Source: CAVUNY01 sp963843535 (GTDB lineage: Bacteria > Chloroflexota > Anaerolineae > Anaerolineales > Anaerolineaceae). From it: a stretch of 64,000 bases of DNA. The notes under the pieces were generated by a model that had not been told where the DNA came from, did no database searches, and saw only the letters and a list, made by a program, of their open reading frames with translations. Within the stretch, counting starts at the first letter, position 1; the number at the start of each line of letters is the position of its first letter. Made by a program: the position numbers and the translations under genes. Positions 18,008-26,706 of the stretch are shown here, piece by piece. The stretch spans positions 310,001 to 374,000 of the forward strand of contig CAWJKU010000002.1 of assembly GCA_963843535.1 (NCBI GenBank). Reading direction: 5' to 3'.

Positions 18008-21000
18008 ATGAGTAAAATTTCCTTGCGTGCTTACAACCGTGAGATAGAGACTTTAATCGAGCGCGGTCATACTGAGGAAGCCATTGCTCACTGCAAGTAC
18101 ATCCTGAAAACCTACCCCAAACATCTGGATACTTACCGATTGTTGGGTAAAGCGTTTCTTGAGAGCCAGCGTTATGGTGAAGCAGCAGACATTTTAACCC
18201 GCATCCTTTCGGTTCTTCCGGATGATTTCGTCGCCCAAATCGGGATGAGTATCATTCGTGAGGATGAAGGCAACCTGGATGCTGCCATCTTCCACATGGA
18301 ACGATCCTTTGAAATACAGCCGTCTAATGCAGCCATCCAGGATGAACTGCGCCGTCTTTACGGCAGGCGAGATGGCATTGAGCCCCCGAAGCTTCGACTT
18401 ACTCGCGGCGCACTGGTTCGTATGTATGCCAGGGGTGACCTTTATCGCCAGGCTATCGCGGAAGCCAGAGCCGCTGTAAAAGAGGATCCACAGCGTCTCG
18501 ATCTGGAAATTGTGCTTGCCCGCATGTATTATCAGACCGGTCAAAAAGCGGAAGCTGCCGAATTATGCAGCCGTCTGGTCACCAAGCTGCCTTATTGCAT
18601 GGAGGCGAACAGGATTCTGGCCGATGTTCTGCCGGAAACGTCTCGGTCAGAAGATGCCAAAATTTATCAGCAAAGGCTGGTAGCGCTCGAGCCGTATCTG
18701 GCTTACCTTTCTGGTCCTACTCAGAATATTCAGCAAATTCCGGAAAATGCGGTGTCACTGGATCGGCTTGAGTGGATCCCCAGTCTCGAATCATCCCAGC
18801 AGCCTGCCTGGGCCAATAATCTGGGTGTTGAGATCGAGGAAAAAGAAGTAGAGCAAATGCCCGATTGGTTGAGCGCCCTTTCCGAAGAGAAAGAAGCAAC
18901 CCTGACGGAAGAAGGCACCGTACAGCCATTGGTCCCGGATCAAGAAGCCTACCAGGCAGCTTTCACTTCATCTGGTCCTGACAAACCAGAAACCGCCCCT
19001 CTTACACCCGAAGAGCAGTTGCCGGGCTTTGATGAGGCAAGCCAGGAGGAACAGCTAGAGCCCAAAGAAGAGATACCAGAATGGATGCAAGAGCTGGGAG
19101 AGACAACGGCTGCTCCGACTGAAGAAAAATTGCCTGATTGGATGCAAGACTTGGAAGAAATACAAGCTGCGCCAGCAGAAGAAAAACTGCCGGAATGGAT
19201 GAAAGAGTCTGGCTGGGAAATCTCAGAGCATCCGAGCGAGGAAATCTCAGCCGGCGTTGTGTCAGATGAGGCTGAAGAGACCGCTGTTGCCCCCGCAGAA
19301 ATCCCTGAATGGCTGAAGGATTTAGCGCCAACTTCCCAGGAAGACGTTTTACCAGAAATTCCTGTTTTACCGGTTGAAGAATTAACAGGCGAGGATGCTG
19401 GAATACCAGCGCAAGAATTAACTATGGATGAAGGATTGCCCGATTGGCTTAAGTCTCCCGAGCCAGGTGTTGAAGAAATTACCACTTCCCAAAGCCAGGA
19501 ACCAATCCCAGATTGGTTATCTGAAACCAAAGAAAATCTGGACGAATTGCCTGTAACATCCATTTACCAGGAAGATATCACAGGTGCTGTAGAACAATCT
19601 ATCGTGGAAACACAGCCCTCAGCAGCTGAACTTGATACGAATGCCGTTGATGCCGCCCAGGAAGAGATCATATCAGCTGTCTCGGAAGAGAATATCTCGC
19701 AACCAGCCTCAGGGTTAGAGAACATGGATGATGCCATGGCCTGGCTGGAAAGCCTTGCGGCGAAACAGGGCGCTGATGAAGAGACTCTCCTGACAAAACC
19801 TGAGGAGCGACTGGAGGCGCCTCCTGATTGGGTCGCCCAGGCGACCACCTCCATTCCCACACCGATCATCGGATTGGGCGAAGAACCTATATCCTCTGAG
19901 GTGGTTGAGCAAAAGGCCGAGCTTGAGGAGACCGCGCCCACCATTGAGACTGTAGAAGAACTCGTTTCACCAGAAGTGGTTGAGCCAAAAGCAGAGCTCG
20001 AAGAAACCTTACCCACCATCGCGATGGTTGATGAACTCGTATCGCCTGAGGTTTTTGAGCAAAAAGCAGAGCTCGAAGAGGGCACCCAGGCAACAGCGCC
20101 TGAGGCCCAGGTAGAAACCCCACAAATTCCGGAGGGCATTCAAGGCCCACTTGGTGAGGAATTGCCAGTATCCGCTGCTGAGAATGTACCTGTTGAGACA
20201 GTCAGTGATGTAGCGTCTGTTTCCGCAGAAACTTCCGACCAAACCGATATGGACTCGGCATTTGCCTGGCTTGAATCGTTGGCTGCAAAGCAGGGTGCCG
20301 AACCCGAATCCCTATTGGTTTCTGCTGAAGAACGGCTTGAGAACCCACCTGATTGGATCCAACAAGAGACACCAAAAATTGTATCTGAGATTGAGCAAGA
20401 AGCCGTGCAACAGGCGCCCACCGAAATTGGGGAAGGAATTTCGGAAGAATTGCCAGAATGGATAAGGCCCACCGAAGAAGTCGAGACTCCAGCAGCAGAA
20501 TTTCCCGCCTTGGAAGAAGCACTTCCGGATTGGCTCCATGGAGAAACTGTAACGCAAACACCCTCCGAGGAGATCACTCCCCCCGCCATTGAGGAAATTA
20601 ATGCGGCTGTTCTTTCGCAGGAACCCGCAATAAGCGCAGAACCTGAGACGGATTGGATTAAAGAACCGGACCTGATCGAATCGCGAGGCGAAGAAACCTC
20701 TGCACAGCCCATGATCGAGCCAGTGGAGGAGATTGAAGAGCTGGCTCCTGAAGGCGGAACACCCGTAGCATCAGGTGAGTCTGAACCACTCCCCGATTGG
20801 CTGACAAGCGAGCTATCTGAGGTTTCTACCGGTCTGGAGCAAACAGCCGAACCGGAAAGCGAACCGCAAGCGCTTCCGGATTGGCTGCGCGCGGAAACTC
20901 CGCTGCCAGATGTGACACCTGTCGATTCTTCACAGGTAACTGAGGAGGGAGCTCCCCCATTACCCGATTGGTTAAAAGATTTGGAAGCTGAACAAGTAGA

Positions 21001-21328
21001 AGAGCCATTACCGTTGGAGAGCGAGTTTAAGGTGGCGCCAGTTGATACTCAGCAAACGGTGGAGATCAGCCAACAGCCGGATGAAATGATTAACCAGGCG
21101 CAAACCGCATTAGGCAAGGGTCAGGTTGATTTCGCGCTTTCCATTTACCAGCGATTGATCGATCAAGACCAGAAGATGGATGAGACAATCCATGACTTAC
21201 GCGATGCGCTTTATCGTTTTCCGGTGGATAGCATCATCTGGCAAACGCTTGGCGATGCCTATATGCGTACCAACCGGGTACAAGAAGCGCTGGATGCTTT
21301 TACCAAGGCAGAGGAATTGTTAAAATAA
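18008..21328 (+). CDS. Large acidic TPR protein with repeated Pro-Asp-Trp-Leu-type motifs
   Basis: Protein of 1106 aa, apparently cytosolic (no signal peptide or membrane helix). Residues 1-235 hold several TPR units (for example HTEEAIAHCKYILKTYPKHLDTYRLLG). Residues about 280-990 are highly acidic and low in complexity, with at least 14 copies of a short motif, [IL]P[DE]W[LMI] plus a few acidic residues. Two longer related blocks, each with AWLESLAAKQGA, lie near residues 577 and 755, and a 25-residue unit is repeated in tandem three times. The C-terminus (about 1020-1106) returns to TPR. A weak TTGCGC-17-CATACT lies upstream at 17959-17987. The Trp motifs look like repeated docking peptides; the role is unknown. 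Confidence 0.88.
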   Translation: MSKISLRAYNREIETLIERGHTEEAIAHCKYILKTYPKHLDTYRLLGKAFLESQRYGEAADILTRILSVLPDDFVAQIGMSIIREDEGNLDAAIFHMERSFEIQPSNAAIQDELRRLYGRRDGIEPPKLRLTRGALVRMYARGDLYRQAIAEARAAVKEDPQRLDLEIVLARMYYQTGQKAEAAELCSRLVTKLPYCMEANRILADVLPETSRSEDAKIYQQRLVALEPYLAYLSGPTQNIQQIPENAVSLDRLEWIPSLESSQQPAWANNLGVEIEEKEVEQMPDWLSALSEEKEATLTEEGTVQPLVPDQEAYQAAFTSSGPDKPETAPLTPEEQLPGFDEASQEEQLEPKEEIPEWMQELGETTAAPTEEKLPDWMQDLEEIQAAPAEEKLPEWMKESGWEISEHPSEEISAGVVSDEAEETAVAPAEIPEWLKDLAPTSQEDVLPEIPVLPVEELTGEDAGIPAQELTMDEGLPDWLKSPEPGVEEITTSQSQEPIPDWLSETKENLDELPVTSIYQEDITGAVEQSIVETQPSAAELDTNAVDAAQEEIISAVSEENISQPASGLENMDDAMAWLESLAAKQGADEETLLTKPEERLEAPPDWVAQATTSIPTPIIGLGEEPISSEVVEQKAELEETAPTIETVEELVSPEVVEPKAELEETLPTIAMVDELVSPEVFEQKAELEEGTQATAPEAQVETPQIPEGIQGPLGEELPVSAAENVPVETVSDVASVSAETSDQTDMDSAFAWLESLAAKQGAEPESLLVSAEERLENPPDWIQQETPKIVSEIEQEAVQQAPTEIGEGISEELPEWIRPTEEVETPAAEFPALEEALPDWLHGETVTQTPSEEITPPAIEEINAAVLSQEPAISAEPETDWIKEPDLIESRGEETSAQPMIEPVEEIEELAPEGGTPVASGESEPLPDWLTSELSEVSTGLEQTAEPESEPQALPDWLRAETPLPDVTPVDSSQVTEEGAPPLPDWLKDLEAEQVEEPLPLESEFKVAPVDTQQTVEISQQPDEMINQAQTALGKGQVDFALSIYQRLIDQDQKMDETIHDLRDALYRFPVDSIIWQTLGDAYMRTNRVQEALDAFTKAEELLK
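19880..20089 (+). repeat. Three imperfect tandem repeats of 75 bp in the TPR gene
   Basis: Units start at 19880, 19955 and 20030 (the third is slightly shorter). Each encodes a variant of EELVSPEVVEPKAELEETLP. In-frame length and protein-level conservation point to duplication under selection on the protein. Confidence 0.85.
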
Positions 21329-21353
21329 CGGTAAGCCAATACAGTGAAAAGCC

Positions 21354-21382
21354 TTGACGGTTCCCCCCCCACATGATAAACT
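21354..21382 (+). promoter_or_regulatory. Promoter of tRNA-Asp
   Basis: TTGACG at 21354-21359, 17-base spacer containing a C8 run, TAAACT at 21377-21382. The predicted start is only a few bases before the mature tRNA 5' end at 21394. Confidence 0.68.
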
Positions 21383-21393
21383 ATTTGCCGTTC

Positions 21394-21467
21394 GGGGGCG
21401 TGGTGTAGTGGTCAAACATGCGGCCCTGTCAAGGCCGAGACCGCGGGTTCAAATCCCGTCGCTCCCG
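21394..21467 (+). tRNA. tRNA-Asp (GTC)
   Basis: Complete cloverleaf of 74 bases. The acceptor stem GGGGGCG pairs with CGCTCCC (one G-U pair), with discriminator base G. The anticodon stem CGGCC/GGCCG holds CT-GTC-AA, anticodon GTC at 21428-21430, giving aspartate. The T arm is GCGGG-TTCAAAT-CCCGT. CCA is not encoded and must be added after transcription. Confidence 0.96.
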
Positions 21468-21476
21468 CTCGAACAA

Positions 21477-21512
21477 AGAGAGACTGCGTAAGCGGTCTCT
21501 CTTCCTTTTCTT
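21477..21512 (+). terminator. Terminator after tRNA-Asp
   Basis: Stem AGAGAGAC (21477-21484) with GTCTCTCT (21495-21502), 10-base loop, followed by TCCTTTTCTT. It lies 9 bases after the tRNA 3' end. Confidence 0.82.
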
Positions 21513-21549
21513 TGAAAGTGCATCCTCAAATTGCCTGGTGATTATGTAA

Positions 21550-22842
21550 TTATCGGTAGGCTTGTGGTTGGTATAGTGGCAATTTTTGCTCGGCAAAAAT
21601 CATTTCCAGGCGCGCAAACCGTTGGCGACCATTCACCATGGGAATGGAAGGCCAATGTTCTCCGATCAAAGGTTGTGCGTAATGGATGAAATCATCGGTT
21701 ACATCGATGCGGTTATGCGCCAACCAGGGTTTGGGAAAATTCCGTTCAGAATTTGCGACCAGCTTTAAAGGCACTTTATCGTACCGCACGTTGTAAATTG
21801 CGCCTGGTTCACGCAAAATGGTGCTCATATATCCGGAGCCTTCGTTCGCTGCGATGGATGCTGCCTTTTGACCCAGTTTGTAAGCTTCTTCCAGGTCAAC
21901 CGTCGACGCATAGATCATATTATGCCGCTGATCTGTTCCTGACACATTTCCTCGCGCCGCCCCGCGGGCTGCCAGCCCAACGTCGTTCAGGTAGTTGACC
22001 ACAATCTGCTCAACAGAGGACCGGCTGGATGAAAATTGGGTGTGGCCAAAACTATCTTTGGTCTCGCCAATATCGCCCACGTCGAACCCTTCACTGACCA
22101 CCACCATGCAGCGCCCGCTGTGTTTGAGCTGATCATTGACCAGGTCAGCCATCTCTTTCATGCTGACCCCCGCTTCTGGCATATAAATCTGGAGGGGCAT
22201 TTCCCGATTTGGATCAGCCAGACGAGCCGCGGCAGGAATAAAACCAATCTTGCGGCCCATCACCTGTATCACCAGCACCGGGTCTGCCGGACTGGATCCG
22301 GCATTCTCCTCATTTGCATTTTGAATATTTAAGGCCCAGTAGCGGGCCACACTGCCGTATCCCGGTGTATGGTCGATCAGCTTGAATTCGGAATCACCCA
22401 CATCGTTGTCAATTGTCTTGGGAGCGCCAGTTGCGACCAAATCCAAACCGCGTTCGTGGGCTAATTGCGCCACCGCATTCGCGGTATCCATGGAGTCATT
22501 TCCACCCACATAGAAGAAATACCCGATATGGTGGGCCTTGAAGACTTCGATGATCCTCTCAAAATCCTCGGTCTGTTTGGACTTCAGCTTATACCGGCAG
22601 GTTCCAATTGATCCAGCGGCTGGAGTAAACCCTAACAAGGTTATTTCTTCATCCTTCTGAGCGGATAAATCGAGCAGTTCTTCTTTAAGAACCCCTTCGA
22701 TGCCGTGGTATCCGGCATAAACTGCGCCAAATTTTTCCGGCATCGATTTACAGGCTTCGATGATCCCGCGAACGGAATTGTTGATAACCGGCGTCGGACC
22801 GCCAGATTGCGCAACGATCACATTCTTGTTCACTTCGTCCAC
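21550..22842 (-). CDS. 6-phosphofructokinase, PPi-dependent type
   Basis: Phosphofructokinase of 430 aa with the family N-terminus IVAQSGGPTPVINNSVRG. Residues that separate phosphate donors point to pyrophosphate: GGNDS at 113-117 has Asp where ATP enzymes have Gly, and PKTIDND at 141-147 has Lys where ATP enzymes have Gly. The substrate block VIQVMGRKIGFIPAAARLA follows. Such enzymes are reversible and serve both glycolysis and gluconeogenesis. The start overlaps the end of gnd by 13 bases, so the genes are in one transcript. Together with hppA it suggests active use of PPi. The donor preference is predicted, not shown. Confidence 0.9.
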   Translation of the reverse strand: MDEVNKNVIVAQSGGPTPVINNSVRGIIEACKSMPEKFGAVYAGYHGIEGVLKEELLDLSAQKDEEITLLGFTPAAGSIGTCRYKLKSKQTEDFERIIEVFKAHHIGYFFYVGGNDSMDTANAVAQLAHERGLDLVATGAPKTIDNDVGDSEFKLIDHTPGYGSVARYWALNIQNANEENAGSSPADPVLVIQVMGRKIGFIPAAARLADPNREMPLQIYMPEAGVSMKEMADLVNDQLKHSGRCMVVVSEGFDVGDIGETKDSFGHTQFSSSRSSVEQIVVNYLNDVGLAARGAARGNVSGTDQRHNMIYASTVDLEEAYKLGQKAASIAANEGSGYMSTILREPGAIYNVRYDKVPLKLVANSERNFPKPWLAHNRIDVTDDFIHYAQPLIGEHWPSIPMVNGRQRFARLEMIFAEQKLPLYQPQAYR

Positions 22843-24245
22843 TCCGTATGGAAAACACCTTCTTTATCAATGCGCCGGTAGGTGTGCGCACCAAAATAAT
22901 CACGTTGTCCTTGCGTCAAATTGGCCGGCAGTCGTTCGGTTCGATAGGCATCAAAATAGGCCAGAGAGGCATTGGTCGCCAGAACTGGGATTCCCAATCC
23001 CACCGCAGACTGCACGAAGAAACGCCAGGCTTGCTGCCTGCTCTCAACAGCATCTCGAAAGAAATCGTCCAGCAGCAGATTTCCCAGGGATGGATTCCGT
23101 TGGTAGGCCTTGGTAATATCTCCCAACAGGCTGGCCCGAATAATGCAGCCGGCGCGCCAGATTTTCGCGATCTCACCCATCTGCAAATCGTATTTATACT
23201 CATCAGAAGCGATGCGCATCATTCCCAGGCCCTGAGCATACGATGTTATTTTACTGGCGTATAACGCTTGTTTGGCTGCATCGACCAATTGTTGGTTGTT
23301 GCCGCGATATAGCGGTTCAGGCCCATGAATAACCTTGCTGGCTGCCACTCGCTGCGGTTTTAAGGAAGATATTATCCGGCTTTCAACCGCCGCGTTAATC
23401 GTAGGGATAGGCGCGCCGATATCCAGTGCGTTCTGGCTGGTCCATTTTCCGGTGCCTTTTTGTTGAGCTTCATCCAGGATCATTTCAACCAGCGGCTTTC
23501 CGGTGTCAGGATCGACCCTGGCTAAGATTTCAGATGTAATTTGGATGAGGTAGGATTTTAATTCACCTTGATTCCATTCCGCGAAGATGCCCGATAATTC
23601 TTTTGCCTGCAGCCCAAGTCCGCGGGTCAAAACATCGTAGACTTCGGCGATTAACTGCATATCGCCGTATTCGATACCGTTATGCACCATTTTGACGAAA
23701 TGACCGGCTCCCCGCGGGCCGATATATTCCACGCAAGGCTGCCCATCTTCATCAGCTTTGGCTGCCATGGCCCTCAAGATAGGCGCCAATGCATCCCAGG
23801 CCTGCTTTTGACCGCCGGGCATCATGCTGGGTCCCCACAGAGCACCTTCTTCGCCACCAGACACACCCATACCCACAAAATTAAACCCTTCCTTTTCCAG
23901 GGCTTTGTTGCGCTGCTCTGTGTCCAGGAAGAAAGAATTCCCGCCATCAATAAGGATATCCCCGGCTTCCAGGTGGGGCTTTAGATGGTTGATCGCGCTG
24001 TCCACTGCCGGACCGGCTGGAACCATCATCAAGATCCGCCTTGGTTTCTCTAGAACCTCCATGAGCGCGGCGGGAGTATCCACGCCAACGATATTCTTAT
24101 TTTTTCCCTGATTTTCAATGAATGCCTTTGTTTTTGCCAGGTCAAGATCATACCCGGCAACGGCAAACCCATTCCTCTCCATATTCAAGGCCAGATTATG
24201 CCCCATCACGCCCAGGCCAATCACGCCGATCGATGCTTTTATCAT
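22830..24245 (-). CDS. gnd: 6-phosphogluconate dehydrogenase, decarboxylating
   Basis: Long-chain type enzyme, 471 aa, converting 6-phosphogluconate to ribulose 5-phosphate and CO2. The N-terminal Rossmann motif is GVIGLGVMGHNLALNME; catalytic motifs are DGGNSFFLDTEQRN, GVSGGEEGALWGPSMMPGG and KMVHNGIEYGDMQLI, all intact. Residues 33-35 read Asp-Leu-Asp where NADP enzymes have Asn-Arg-Thr/Ser, which hints at NAD+ use. ATG 24245 has AAGGAG six bases upstream. It overlaps the phosphofructokinase gene downstream and follows the HAD gene by 27 bases. Confidence 0.95.
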   Translation of the reverse strand: MIKASIGVIGLGVMGHNLALNMERNGFAVAGYDLDLAKTKAFIENQGKNKNIVGVDTPAALMEVLEKPRRILMMVPAGPAVDSAINHLKPHLEAGDILIDGGNSFFLDTEQRNKALEKEGFNFVGMGVSGGEEGALWGPSMMPGGQKQAWDALAPILRAMAAKADEDGQPCVEYIGPRGAGHFVKMVHNGIEYGDMQLIAEVYDVLTRGLGLQAKELSGIFAEWNQGELKSYLIQITSEILARVDPDTGKPLVEMILDEAQQKGTGKWTSQNALDIGAPIPTINAAVESRIISSLKPQRVAASKVIHGPEPLYRGNNQQLVDAAKQALYASKITSYAQGLGMMRIASDEYKYDLQMGEIAKIWRAGCIIRASLLGDITKAYQRNPSLGNLLLDDFFRDAVESRQQAWRFFVQSAVGLGIPVLATNASLAYFDAYRTERLPANLTQGQRDYFGAHTYRRIDKEGVFHTEWTK

Positions 24246-24272
24246 ATTTTTCTCCTTGCTTGCCGAAGAATT

Positions 24273-25169
24273 TTATTTCTTCCAGGGGGGTAGATCTGGA
24301 AGAAGTTTTTCAAAATCTTCGATCAATTTTCTTTCGTATGAGCCAGCGAAGGTTCCATCTAGAAATTTTTCCAAACCTTCATTATAAAATTGCTCCCATG
24401 ATTCATCCTCATGACCGGGGTTGATAGGGAAGAATAAAGCGTTAATCGAGCGGGCAGCCTTCATATCGCCGGGCGCATCACCTATCATCAAAATGTGCCC
24501 CTCTGCATATTTCCCCTTCGCCGCCAGGGCTAAATGCTTTTCCTTGGTTCCTAATTCCTGACCAGCAATGATCCGGGAAAATTTCGCGATGTCGTGTTCT
24601 TGCCATTCACGAATCAACGCTTCGGTTGGGGTGGCAGAAACCACGACCATGTCAGCCTTACCGTGCATTTTTTCAAGGCTTTCGCGTACAAATGGAAACG
24701 GAGGCACCCCATGCACCAGGTCAGCCACAGTCGCATTTACTGCTCTGGTCCACGCCCAGGCCTGATCCAATTCGGGATCCTTGTGATCCTCCAAATAAGC
24801 CTTCAAGCCGCTGTCGCTTAATGGCTTGCCAGATGAGATAAACTCACGCACCTTATTAGCTTCAGTTATCTTGACATGGCGAGCCAGAACCTCATGACGT
24901 TCACGCAGCAGATCAAAAACCATCACCAACGCAGGCCAACGGTTGATCCCCCGCCACTTCGAATATAAATTGACAAATTCGGCAGCTTCACGCGCATATT
25001 TTGAAACAGGCTGTAGATCCCAATACTTGATAATATTGGGAATAAAACACTCTTTATGTTTAACTTCCATCGTGTCAAACGCACAGCCGTCCGAATCGAT
25101 CCCAATGAAGAATTTTTCGATAGGCTGCAAGTCAGCAAGGGGCTGGGCAGCTGCGGGTATATTGCTCAT
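24273..25169 (-). CDS. HAD-superfamily hydrolase
   Basis: Probable phosphatase of 298 aa. HAD motif I is IDSDGCAFDTM (Asp nucleophile near residue 24), motif II is VVVSATPTEAL, and motif IV is MIGDAPGDMKAA, with a Lys in GTKEKHLALA for motif III. A large helical cap lies between motifs I and II. ATG 25169 has AGGAG upstream. It sits in a tight minus-strand run between uxaC (19 bases) and gnd (27 bases), so a sugar-phosphate substrate in uronate or pentose phosphate metabolism is a fair guess. No close named relative was recognised. Confidence 0.82.
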   Translation of the reverse strand: MSNIPAAAQPLADLQPIEKFFIGIDSDGCAFDTMEVKHKECFIPNIIKYWDLQPVSKYAREAAEFVNLYSKWRGINRWPALVMVFDLLRERHEVLARHVKITEANKVREFISSGKPLSDSGLKAYLEDHKDPELDQAWAWTRAVNATVADLVHGVPPFPFVRESLEKMHGKADMVVVSATPTEALIREWQEHDIAKFSRIIAGQELGTKEKHLALAAKGKYAEGHILMIGDAPGDMKAARSINALFFPINPGHEDESWEQFYNEGLEKFLDGTFAGSYERKLIEDFEKLLPDLPPWKK

Positions 25170-25188
25170 AATTCGTCTCTCCTGAAGG

Positions 25189-26613
25189 TTAATCTAAGCG
25201 GTAGGCTCGTTTCGGCAGCCGGTACGCCATATCGATACACATGTCTTCAGCATCATCTTGTGAGATGAGGTCGCGCACCACCAAACCTGCCAGCCAATCA
25301 GCACTGGCCCTGCGCCAGGTATCGTGCCGGGCAGGTATCGATGGAAATGCCCGGGTATCATCGTTAAAGCCAGCGGTGTTATATATACCGGCGGTTTCCA
25401 TCACCTGGTCAAAATACCGCGCCATGCCGTTAAGACTGTCGTGGAACCACCACGGCGGACCAATTCTTAAGGCTGGATAGTGACCAGCCAATGTCGCCAA
25501 CTCGCGAGCATAAACCGATTCATCCAGCAAGAATAGAATAAGCCGCAGCTTCGGGTTGTTCGCGTATTTATTCAATAGAGGATGCAGGTTATGGGTCAGC
25601 TCAACAGCCACTGGGATATCCGCCCCTTTATCCCAACCGTATTGGCTGAAGATGGTCTCGTTATGATTGCGGAAAGACCCAATATGCAGCTGCATCACCA
25701 GCCCGTCCTCGATGCTCATGCGCGCCATTTCCATCAGCATATGTCCGGCGAATCGATCCGCATCTTTTTGCGACACCTGGCTTTTCAATGCCCGCTTGAA
25801 GATATCATTCACCTCGTTTGTAGAAAGCTCTGCCGTATAAGCGGTCAACGCCGCATGATCGGTTGCATGTGCACCCATACTCTTAAAAAAGGTGCGCCGG
25901 TTCTCTATGGCCTGAATAAAAGAGGCATAATCTTTGATTTGGATCCCAGACACAGTGCTGAGCGTGTCAATGTTACTCTTCCAATTGGCGATCGTCAGGT
26001 TGATTACATTATCCGGGCGAAATGTGGGAATAATTTTCCCTTTCCAACCAGACGCACGGATTGCCTGGTGATATTCTAATTTATCGGCCGCCGCATCTGT
26101 GGTAGACAAAACTTCGATATTAAACTTTTCAAACAATGCCCGCGGCCGAAATTCAGGCAACGCCAATTTTTCAGTGATCTGGTCGTAGATCACCTGTGCG
26201 TTACGCTGGTTCAACGGAATTTTTACATCAAAGACGGTGGCAAGCTCATGATTCAGCCACACCCCAGAAGGCGTTCCTCGGAATAAATAAAAGTGGTCCG
26301 CAAATAACTGCCAGATTTGGCGATGATCGGTTTCTACCGGGTGACCATCAAGTCGAGGTACTCCCAAACGGTCCGGGGTAATGCCGTGAGAATATAGCAT
26401 CCGGAACACGTAATGGTCCGGAATTATTAAAAGATCCGCCGGGGAACCGAAGGAGGCGTTCTCATCTGCAAATAAGCGGGGATCGACATGCCCGTGTGGG
26501 CTTATGATTGGCAAATTCGCGACGCTATCATATAGCACGCGTGCCAATTTGCGCTGGGACGGTTCGGCTGAAAAGAACCGGTCCGGAGATAGTTCGAGCT
26601 TCGTTGTGCTCAT
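25189..26613 (-). CDS. uxaC: Glucuronate (uronate) isomerase
   Basis: Amidohydrolase-superfamily enzyme, 474 aa, interconverting D-glucuronate with D-fructuronate and D-galacturonate with D-tagaturonate. The family blocks ISPHGHVDPRLFADE, SLGSP-like ASFGSPADLLIIPDHYVFRML, STTDAAADKLEYH and GIYNTAGFNDDTRAFPSIPARHD are present; the N-terminal HGH is the metal site. ATG 26613 has GAGAGGG upstream. The gene follows uxaE with a 93-base gap and is followed by HAD, gnd and phosphofructokinase on the same strand. The reductases expected next in the pathway (UxaB/UxuB) are not in the window. Confidence 0.92.
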   Translation of the reverse strand: MSTTKLELSPDRFFSAEPSQRKLARVLYDSVANLPIISPHGHVDPRLFADENASFGSPADLLIIPDHYVFRMLYSHGITPDRLGVPRLDGHPVETDHRQIWQLFADHFYLFRGTPSGVWLNHELATVFDVKIPLNQRNAQVIYDQITEKLALPEFRPRALFEKFNIEVLSTTDAAADKLEYHQAIRASGWKGKIIPTFRPDNVINLTIANWKSNIDTLSTVSGIQIKDYASFIQAIENRRTFFKSMGAHATDHAALTAYTAELSTNEVNDIFKRALKSQVSQKDADRFAGHMLMEMARMSIEDGLVMQLHIGSFRNHNETIFSQYGWDKGADIPVAVELTHNLHPLLNKYANNPKLRLILFLLDESVYARELATLAGHYPALRIGPPWWFHDSLNGMARYFDQVMETAGIYNTAGFNDDTRAFPSIPARHDTWRRASADWLAGLVVRDLISQDDAEDMCIDMAYRLPKRAYRLD

Positions 26614-26637
26614 ATCCCTCTCGCAATTTTTTTTAGA

Positions 26638-26653
26638 TTTGACACATGTCTAA
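26638..26653. promoter_or_regulatory. Candidate operator (inverted repeat) upstream of uxaC
   Basis: TTTGACACATGTCTAA: arms TTTGACA and TGTCTAA match at 6 of 7 positions around CA. It lies 25 bases upstream of the uxaC start. The dyad and place suggest a regulator site; no regulator gene is adjacent. Confidence 0.35.
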
Positions 26654-26706
26654 TGGTTTAGAATTACCTGTAGCTTGATTGTACCTTGATTTACCTGCAT
26701 ATAGCA

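Noticed and set aside
18949..20712. Three long open frames on the minus strand, rich in Ser, inside the TPR gene
   Set aside because: They are antisense readings of a Glu/Glu-Pro-rich coding strand (GAA and GAG read as TTC and CTC; GCT, CCA as Ser/Trp codons). No ribosome sites or known domains; the plus-strand TPR protein explains the region.
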